From Plantago ovata (Eukaryota; Streptophyta; Magnoliopsida; Lamiales; Plantaginaceae): a stretch of 64,000 bases of DNA. How positions within the stretch are numbered: the stretch's first letter is position 1; every line of letters starts with the position of its first letter. Under the pieces are notes generated by a model that was given only the letters and a program-made list of their open reading frames with translations, had not been told where the DNA came from and did no database searches. The stretch is from NCBI GenBank assembly GCA_028274465.1, contig CM051455.1:51528725-51592724 (forward strand), given 5' to 3'. Of the stretch, positions 56,155 to 64,000 are shown piece by piece. Both the position numbers and the translations under genes were made by a program.

Positions 56155-58095
56155 TAAAAAGTTTCGAAAAAGATTTAATGTTTTGATAGAAAATTTCTTT
56201 CTAAAGCCGGCAAAGAAGTAATAATTATTTTTGTCATGAATGCTATTCCTACTTATGTCGTGTATTCTTTTAAATTGTCTGATAGTTTGCTTAAGGAGAC
56301 TGAGTCTCTAATTGCGCTAATTATTGGTGGAGTAATGAGAATCATGGGCATATGCATTGGGTTAAATGAGACTATTTTTGTTTAATCAAAATAGATGGGG
56401 GACTTGGTTTTAGAGATCTTTGGGCCTTTAATCTTGCTTTGTTTGGTAAACAAGTCTGGAGAATTTTTTCAAATTGTGATTCTCTTTTAAGTGTGTTTTT
56501 AAAGCTAAATATTTTCCTCATTAACGTCTTCAATCCTTGTTCTAAATCTAATACTTCTTTTACTTGAAAAAGCATTTTAGCTGGTAAGGACGTTGTTAAG
56601 GAAGGCATGCTTTGGAGAATTGGCAATGGGGAAACTATAAACGTTTGGAATTATGAATGGATCCTAGAATATCCTAGGATATGATTATTTTAAACCAAAA
56701 ATTCCAAATTTGTATAATGAAAGTCCTTTTAAAGGTCTCTTTTCTTATTAGCCCTCATTCTTTTGTTTGGGACAAAGAAATTTTCACCTTTCTTTTTTGG
56801 TAGGATGACATTGAGGAAATTCTTAAGATTCCACTGGCTAATCCTTCGGATGAGGATAAGGTCATTTGGCATCATACAAATGAGAATTTATTCCGTCAAA
56901 TGTGCTTACATGTTGGCCATAAATATCAAGCTAAGGAATGAAACAAACCAGGTTGGTTTCTCCTCAGTTCCAGATAGTCAAAACTGGAATTTTGTGTGGA
57001 GTTTGTGAATTCCACCAATGGTTCGACATTTCTTTTGGTGTTGCTTTAAGGGCATTTTACCAGTTCATTCTGAGCTTTATAGCACTACATATATATGTTG
57101 TGATTCTGATACGGAGAATAATTTGCATGTTTTACGTGATTGTCATTTGGCCAACTTCCCAGTTCATATCATTTTTATTGCAACTCATGACATTTGGGAC
57201 TGGGTGACAGGAGTAAAGAGTAGACTTGATTCTAGTCAGTTTGAAAAATTTGTGTATGTTTGATGGAGTTTATGGCATACACGGAATAAGGCCGAATTTG
57301 GTGAGGAAAAGCGCAGGCCTGTGGAAGTTGTGCAATTTGTTGTCAACTTTTCTCAATTCCATAGGTCGAATGCTTATGAACCGGTGGGCCAACTATTAGA
57401 TAAAGATCATACAATTCATGGACCATGGCAGCCCCCACATGTTGGTTATGTGAAGGTCAATGTTGACGCAGTTGTTCCACTTAACGGCTTCCTGGTGGTA
57501 TTGCAGTGGTGTGTAGGGACTCTAGTGGCCTAATCCTAGCTTGGCGCAGAAAGAATCTATCTGCTTAGTCTAATGTGTATACTGCGGAATTATTAGCTGC
57601 TAAATTGGGCCTAGCTAGAACTCGTTCAACACCTGGGGTATGATCAAATGATTTTGGAAGGTGATAATCTTTAGGTGGTATTGGATTTGATGCACTACAC
57701 AGATGCTTTATCTCCTGCAGGGAATTTATTAGCAGCTATCCACCCTGATACATTCTTTTCTCCATTATAAGGTGCAGCACATTAGGCGGGAAGCGAACCA
57801 ACTTGCACACAAGCTCTGTCATTCATTTGACATCGATTCCATGGGGTACATTTCCCTCCCTTTTGATTTTGAAGAGTCAGGATATATAGTTTTTTCACTT
57901 CTGCTAATCTGTTGGTTTTTTTTCTCAGACGTTTCTTGTTTCAATGCTCTTATTCCAGTTTGTTAGGCTAGGTTTTTTTTCTCTGATCCTTGCTAGTTGT
58001 TTGGACTATCCCTATGTAATTATGATGGGCCTTGGCTCCTTTTCTGATGGTTTATGAATATACGACCATTTCCTCTAAAAAAAATAAAATTACTA
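56155..58095 (+). mobile_element. 5'-truncated, decayed L1-type LINE
   Basis: The translated pieces match the C-terminal half of plant L1 ORF2. The end of reverse transcriptase comes first (KAGKEV, AIPTYV, FKLSDSLLKE, then FRDLWAFNLALFGKQVWR and AGKDVVKEGMLWRIGNGETI, about 56200-56650). A reverse-transcriptase zinc-binding region follows (about 56800-57160), then an RNase H domain (PPHVGYVKVNVDA, about 57435-57860). An A-rich tail ends at about 58077-58095 (CCTCTAAAAAAAATAAAA). Many frame changes and stops. The 5' part with endonuclease is absent, as usual for truncated LINE insertions. No target duplication was identified. Confidence 0.85.
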
Positions 58096-58369
58096 TCGTT
58101 GGTTTATGGCGTATGCTCCACGCTTGCTGGTCCTCGCACCCGGTAAACTTTACTCATTAGACATTAGAGTTGTGTGCAATTTAAAAACATTAAATTAATG
58201 AAGAGAATAATTAAAATTGGTGGAATATATTATTTTTTAATTGAATAGTTAAACAAAAGTATGACGATAAATTTGTAACTTTTTTACGGGCACATATTGC
58301 AACTATTTTCACACTAATTTTATACAAACATCCTACATCACCTTATACCTCCACAACTAAACCACCTTT

Positions 58370-58748
58370 TGTTAGGATTGAGCTGTTTGGATTTCATCCC
58401 GCTCAGTCCGTGGGCTAAGATCCATTTTATTAGTTAACTCATGGTCTAGAGAATATTCTAGTATATATCATCTAGTATTTGATATTCCGTTGATTTCATG
58501 TCACATGTCACTTTCTTATTTTCCCTGTTGTGTTATCAGTCTTTCTTATTGTTCAAGTTGAGTCATTAAAATTCTAGTCTAGCTAGTCAGATCTGAACTA
58601 CTATATAAGCTCAACGAGAGTCATTGTAAAAATCCACAAGTTGATTAATTGATTTATGATTTTTTTGTTGAAAACTCTTCTTGCAAAAGACCCCTGATTT
58701 TGAACTCTCTTCTCCCTATTATATAATTTATGTTACTACGTGCCAACA
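58370..58748. mobile_element. possible solo LTR (Ty1/Copia-like), fossil
   Basis: A 379-bp stretch begins TGTTAGG and ends CCAACA, with a TATATAAGC box in the middle (about 58602) and T-rich, C-rich 3' part, the general plan of a short LTR. No target duplication is seen and there is no partner LTR in the window, so this stays tentative. Confidence 0.3.
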
Positions 58749-58797
58749 ATTGTTGAACGTAATCCGTCAAACGGACATGTCCAATTCACGAGAGATC

Positions 58798-59834
58798 CCA
58801 ACACAAACCCAACACCTCTCATTCACCACCTTTGATAAATTTGTAATATTATTGTAAAAGTAGTGTTCTTAATGTATGAGTTAGCTTCCTCTTTCATAAA
58901 TAAGTAAAGGTTTGTGAGACACATAGCAAAAAAAAGTGGATAAATTTTTGCGAGACGAGAAAGTAGCGAAGAACTTAAGATTTAGTGCCAGGGTTATTTT
59001 ACATAAACACCTCTAAATAATTGACAAAAAGCAAACAATTTCGGATTCTGTTAATTGTTTACAATTATACCTCTGCTTTTATCAACATGTTCAGAACAAA
59101 CACACTATCGTAAATATTTATTAGGAAAAAATCAGTTATCACATCATTATTACATGACCTTCCAAAATTAATCGTAAAATTATATTATCAAAGAAAATAA
59201 GTATATTTTTCTAATATAATTTTGATATATTTTTTTGTTGATGTAATTTGAGATCAAAGTTCGAAATAAAATTCCTAAAAAAAGAAAGAAAAACTAACTG
59301 CCAGCCATCCATAGATTTGTATGTACCCATGCTAACCATAGGTTTACAGAAGTCACTAGGTAAGGAAAAACACAACAACGATTTTATGAAATACTTTCTC
59401 CGGAAATTTTATAATTTTTCCAACACGAACCCAACACCTCTCATTCACCACCTCTTAATGTTTGTGAGACACATAGCAAAATAAATTGGATAAATTATTG
59501 CGAGACGAGAAAGTAGCGAAGAACTTAAGATTTAGTGTAGGGGTTATTTTACATAAACACCTCTAAATAATTGACAAAAAGCAAACAATTTCGGATTCTG
59601 TTAATTGTTCACAATTATACCTCTGCTTTTATCAACATGTTCAGGACAAACACACTATCTTTTTTAGGTAAATATTTATTAGGGAAAAAATCAGTTATCA
59701 CATCATTATTACATGACCTTCCAAAATTAATCCTAAAATGATATTATCAAAGAATAATTAAGTATATTTTTATAATATAATTTTGATATTTTTTTATGTA
59801 ATTTGCGATTAAAATTCGAAATAAAATCCCTAAA

Positions 59835-59865
<31 letters not shown>

Positions 59866-59930
59866 TAACTGCCGGCCATCCATAGATTTGTATGTACCCA
59901 TGCTAACCATAGGTTTAAGAAGTCAAGGGA
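58798..59930. repeat. direct duplication, two units about 550 bp apart
   Basis: 58798-59358 and about 59421-59925 share most of their sequence in order: ACCCAACACCTCTCATTCAC, GTTTGTGAGACACATAGCAA, GCGAGACGAGAAAGTAGCGA, GCAAACAATTTCGGATTCTG and CCATCCATAGATTTGTATGT. Copies differ by small indels and substitutions, including a long A-run in the second (about 59828-59849). No coding frame. Confidence 0.85.
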
Positions 59931-60580
59931 AAACCTTCCTCCGAAAATTTTATAATTTTCTACTTTATTTTTGTTAACTTTTCGATGTTTAATTTTACCT
60001 CAAATTAATAATACCTCGTTGCGAAAAAAATAATTTCATAAATAATATTATGAAAGTACACTTCTTATATTTGTACAATATAATATTTAAATTTTTTTGT
60101 TTAATCAATTATGTTTAATTTAAATTCAAATTGATTGAACATAAAAAAAAAACCAATAAAAACAAAATAGTAAACTAATAGTTTCGGGAGGAAGCAGTTG
60201 ACTAGTAGCTGAGAAAAAGGAGAATTTGGAGTACCATCATATGAGTGAGGGTTGGATCATGTCATGTGGACCTGAGATTAACTAAATTCTATTACTATTA
60301 TTTATTTTATTACTGTTTGTTCGTTTCGTTAAGAAACAAGTTTTAGGTGTAACTAATACGCTCTTTAAGTCTTTATATCTCAGCAGATATAAATTTTTTA
60401 GATTTCAACCTGTTACTTGTCTGATTTGCCCTGTCATTTTATTGCATGCGCATTATATTATGACATAGTGTTCAATTAAGAAGAGAAGAGATCCGGGTTC
60501 AATCCCGACCGGGCCGGAGTTATAAGACTGGTTTAGGTGTTAGTGTAGAGAGATCGCTTGGTCAATTTCTAAGTCAACTA
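59931..60580. other. AT-rich interval with a SINE-like B-box scrap
   Basis: No gene. GATCCGGGTTCAATCCCGAC (60489-60508) resembles a tRNA-type B box, so a fragment of a SINE may lie at about 60470-60560, next to the intact SINE. Confidence 0.4.
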
Positions 60581-60597
60581 ACAATTAATTCTCAAGC

Positions 60598-60748
60598 ACC
60601 AATGAGGTCTAACTCAATTGGTTAGACTGAGGTGTCATGACACTAGAGGTCATAGGTTCAATTCTCGTCAAGGGCGAGATTATTTATAATTTATTACTAG
60701 CTTTGTAATGCTACTTATGAAATTGTAATGGTTCGATTATTAAAAAAA
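60598..60748 (+). mobile_element. tRNA-derived SINE with 17-bp target duplication
   Basis: About 151 bp with an A box (TCTAACTCAATTGGTTAGAC) and a B box (AGGTTCAATTCTCG) spaced as in a tRNA-derived Pol III promoter, a short unrelated body, and an A-run at the 3' end. The flanks are a direct duplication: ACAATTAATTCTCAAGC at 60581-60597 and 60749-60765. Exact repeats suggest a recent insertion. Confidence 0.85.
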
Positions 60749-60765
60749 ACAATTAATTCTCAAGC

Positions 60766-61317
60766 CAACGCTGTAAAATTAAATGAAGGCTCATAGCTAG
60801 CAATAGACCCGGTTAAACGGAACTGAAACTCAGAACCAAATCGAAACAAAACTGTAAAGTGCTGTTCTACAACTGACGGTTCTCAATATTGAAACCAAAA
60901 CCGAATAGTACAGTTTGTTGGAATGCCAAACCATGGTTGGTCTATCTATGACAACGCACTACAACCAGGAGAGATGTCTCACACGTTGAAAATGAAATTT
61001 TCTTGAATGTGAATAATCTACTAAAATAGTAGAAACCACTTGAACATTTGTTACTAAAATTTATTTGTGAAAGACTAATTAATGCTCGAAGTGTGTTGGT
61101 TGGTGTGCTAGTTATGGAAGACTAAAAGTTGGAAGTAGCTGAAATTAAGAAGAAAAGAGAAAAATATTAAAAATAATATTTTGTTATGGGGTTATTTGAA
61201 TTAGCACCCTTGGTAAAGGGTGGAATAAGTTGAAAAGGTGAAAAAGAAATAAGTGGTTAAAATTGACACATGGAAGTGTCGAACTCAAGACTTCTTGGTT
61301 GAGAGTTGTAGGCTTTT
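60766..61317. other. AT-rich spacer left of the CACTA element
   Basis: No open frame, repeat or motif supported. Confidence 0.45.
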
Positions 61318-61337
61318 CACTACCAGAAAACAACATT

Positions 61338-61700
61338 TTAGCGACGGATGGCATCCGTCGCTATACGGGCTCGAACCGTCGCTACAGCCCATTAGCGACA
61401 GATAAGCCGTCGCTAATTAGGACGTCGTCAAAAGTGGCGTCGCTAATTAAATAAGCGACGGATGAATTCATCCATATCTACCGTTAGCGACGGATTAACT
61501 AATCCGGCACGGAGTTCATCGTTGACCAAAGTGGGGACGGATCGGTTCATCCGTCGCTAAATTTTTAGCGACGAAAGAATTTATCTGTCGCTATATGTAG
61601 GGGCACGTGTCTGGATGTGGTGTAGGATGTGTAGCGACGGATGATTTTATCCGTTTCTATCTTTAGGGACGGAGAAATCATCCGTCGCTAAATCTACTGT
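61338..61700. repeat. CACTA subterminal repeats of TAGCGACGGAT type
   Basis: About 15 copies, in both orientations, of TTAGCGACGGATG / ATCCGTCGCTAA, typical transposase-binding subterminal repeats of CACTA elements. Confidence 0.9.
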
Positions 61701-62283
61701 AGAATCTGCTGTAGAGGGAGAAAAAAAAATTTGCTCTGTTTTAGCAGCCAATTATACACAAACTTGTACAACCAATATATACATCAATTCTCAATTCTGT
61801 ACAGCCATAAAATAAACTGAAAATGGTGGAAAATCATTAATATAAATAGACAAAGGTAGCAAATTCATTGCACACAAATGTAAGGTGTTGAATATTCTAT
61901 ACTAGTTACAATGCATGTAAGCTAACTCTAAACAGCCAACATTGCAAAGTAACAAGTCCAATTTCAAGTTCAATGGATCCCAAACCACACCAACATGCCT
62001 ATAAAACAAAATGGAAAGGAGAAGTTACAAGATTGAACATGAAGAGAACATACGTAAATTCACTGGCACAGTGGTGACTAACATATCACCCAAGCACATA
62101 CAGTGGCTACCATACCACTCACACCAATGAAACAGTTTGTAAACGTACCGTGATAGCAATAATGCATTGTCAATGACACAGCTGGCATGGGAGGCTGAAG
62201 TGGACGAAGGAGGGGATCTGCACATACAAAGAAACCATACAAAATGAAATATGTAAGTTCATATGTACACATCATATGCAACT
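61701..62283. other. CACTA internal non-coding stretch
   Basis: AT-rich, between the subterminal repeats and the transposase 3' exons. Probably the 3' UTR of the minus-strand transposase gene, possibly with a last small exon near 62100-62220 that I cannot confirm. Confidence 0.4.
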
Positions 62284-62383
62284 TATTCAGTAATTAATAA
62301 AACTTTCGTACTTAGTGCATAAACAAAGAAAGCACACATAAAATACATGTAAGTATAGTTCATACCCTCTTCATCGCCTGTGG

Positions 62384-64000
62384 CTAAGTCCACATATGTG
62401 TCATCGTGAAGTTGTATGACTTCATCAGTGGCATGAACGGGGTTCCTATCAAGTGCACCCAAGTCCACACTCGCTTCTTGGTAGGAGTTAGTCGTTGAGT
62501 CATCATCCGCAATGTACTCTCGACCTTAGAGCGTGCACGTATATGGATAGCAGCCACCCAGTCAGATTGGGCCCGTTTCATGGAGGGATATGGAAGATCC
62601 ATCACCTGGCGTGCTTGAGTAGCCAAGATAAAAGGTTCATACTTCATGTACTTTCTCTTCAAGTTAATGTCAACCGATTCATACTGCTCATTCATCTTTG
62701 TACTTTCTGAAGTAGGATCAAACCAATTAACTTCGAACATGAAGACCCTTTTCTTAGGGATTCCGGGATATTCAAGTCTGATTACTCGATTCAACTTCCC
62801 GTAGAAATCAAACATGTCAGGTGATCATGTATCTGTTGCGTTGACAGAAACCCTTGAGTTGGTAGTTGACATGGCCTAGTTAAAATGGCCAACCGTGTAG
62901 AATCTCAAGACATTAACTATGTAACCTTCACATATGTGTGCCAATCTATATGGCCCAGTTGCAAGGGCATGTAGATATGGATCAGTAATCCCGTTCTCTT
63001 CATTTCTGAAATAGTCCTTAAACCAATTTGGAAATTCAGCTTCCAACTTCATGGTACGGTCATACTCAATGGTGTCATCTGCCATGAGTGGATCCTCTCG
63101 CAGACAACCCTCTTTGAAAGCACTGCACATAATTAAGTAATGATCAGAAGGTGGCATTTAATGGGTGTCGAATGGAGATAGTAATTACAAAGTGAAAGGA
63201 GAAAGGCACTTACGTATTGAATATTATTTCGAATGGCCTGACCTCTTTACAGTTCTGGAGGACATAGAAATGAGCTGCTTTAAGCTCTTTGTCACTCAAC
63301 CATTCACTCTTTTCCTCACTCAAAGGGCTCCCTGACACCCTAGAGACGGAAAGAGCAACATCATGATCCTCTTGCACCACAAAGGTGTCTTCATTGCGAG
63401 CAGGCTTATTAGCCTTTGTCTGAATGTTGTCTTGGAAGTAGTAGGAGCTGAAGGTTGCAGTTTCCTCTCGCAAGTAAGCATTTGCAATCGATACCTCAGG
63501 CTGCACTTTGTTCTTCATAAATCTCTTCAACTTACCCAAGTACCTGTGACACATGTAATTGTTAGGCTTGCATGCATATCTATATAAGGTTTTAAATACT
63601 TGTACTTAAATGTGGTACATTACTGACCTCTCAAATGGATACATCCATCAATACTATACTGGGCCAGCAAGCCTCGCCTCAAATAGGAGATGAACAGGTA
63701 AGTGCTCCATAGAATCAAACCAGATAGGGGGTAAGAAACGCTCAAGCTTGCATAGAATCACGAGTATGTCCTTCTCAAGACATAGCAACACATCCTCGTG
63801 CACGACCCTTGTGCTTATATTCTTGAAGAATAAGCTCAAGTCAGTGAAAGTGCTCCGAACAGCTGGTTTAGGTAACAACTCTCGAAATGCAACCGGGAGT
63901 AGTCTCTCCATGAACACATGACAGTCATGGCTTTTCATCCCATACATTTTCGTCTTCTGGGTATCCACACGAGTACCCGACTTAGATGCATAGCCATCGG
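62384..64000 (-). pseudogene. CACTA TNP2-type transposase, C-terminal part (DUF4218 and DUF4216), partial
   Basis: Minus-strand gene that runs off the window. From the right: a DUF4218-like part (MYGMKSHDCHVFMERLLPVA, LLPKPAVRSTFTDLSLFF, FDSMEHLPVHLLFEARLAGP, then WMYPFER at about 63620-63665). It continues as YLGKLKRFMKNKVQPEVSIA in 63210-63541. Exon 62876-63120 has LHALATGPYRLAHICEGYIV, and a DUF4216-like part at 62384-62815 has MFDFYGKLNRVIRLEYPG and FMFEVNWFDPTSE. Between GPV and WMYPFER the frame carries TAG and TGA where relatives have Gln and Arg codons (CAG, CGA), both C-to-T changes. Another stop follows at about 62875. So the gene is decayed. Confidence 0.85.

Larger units (their letters stand above)
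61318..64000. mobile_element. CACTA (En/Spm) transposon, left end to window edge
   Basis: Begins CACTACCAGAAAACAACATT at 61318, the standard CACTA terminus, preceded by TTT (a 3-bp target is expected). Subterminal GC-rich inverted repeats follow, and then, on the minus strand, the 3' half of a TNP2-type transposase gene that continues past 64000. The other end is outside the window. The coding part has several stops, so the copy is decayed. Confidence 0.9.

Overview
The window is nuclear DNA of a flowering plant, almost certainly a dicot. It has AT-rich introns with GT/AG borders, an intron-free chloroplast-type polyphenol oxidase, a ROP-effector (ICR/RIP) gene and several plant transposon superfamilies. 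Only four host genes are visible: an unidentified 3' exon at the left edge, the splicing factor YJU2 (2.1-5.6 kb, +), an ICR/RIP protein (6.6-7.9 kb, -) and a polyphenol oxidase (53.7-55.4 kb, -). Nearly everything else is transposable element.

Layout. 9242-20424 is a complete 11.2-kb Mutator-like element (MULE). It has a perfect 9-bp target duplication, imperfect inverted ends, a FAR1-like transposase (minus, six exons, open throughout) and, tail-to-tail with it, a ULP1-type cysteine protease gene. Its introns and spacers carry roughly 80-100 copies of a short motif around ATATCATGGGRTATAT, nearly absent from exons and not seen elsewhere in the window. 21977-22702 is a small inverted-end element filled with a degenerate short repeat.

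23550-49268 is flanked by TTA and by similar inverted ends of PIF/Harbinger type. It may be one giant element of 25.7 kb (about 19.4 kb without a later LTR insertion). It holds an open HARBI1-like transposase, a Myb/SANT-like partner gene, and eight or more further genes that all look like DNA-binding proteins: Myb/SANT-like proteins of several subtypes and REM-like B3 proteins. Several are head-to-head pairs, and one SANT/B3 pair appears as an old inverted duplication. A young non-autonomous LTR element (34072-40388) sits inside the first exon of one of these genes. Some cargo genes are open (31.2, 33.1 and 47.4 kb) and others carry one lesion each.

The right part holds an inverted-repeat element (49.3-50.05 kb), polyphenol oxidase with a duplicated copy of its 3' end, a 5'-truncated L1 LINE (56.2-58.1 kb), a possible solo LTR, a 550-bp direct duplication, a SINE with a 17-bp target duplication, and the end of a decayed CACTA element with its transposase gene running off the window at 64000.

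The points most worth following are the motif family confined to the MULE non-coding DNA, which resembles the self-recognition motifs of anti-silencing VANDAL elements, and the possible giant Harbinger unit with a cargo of SANT and B3 proteins. Exon models were made by eye from splice sites and reading frame; family names come from recognised motifs, not from a database search.
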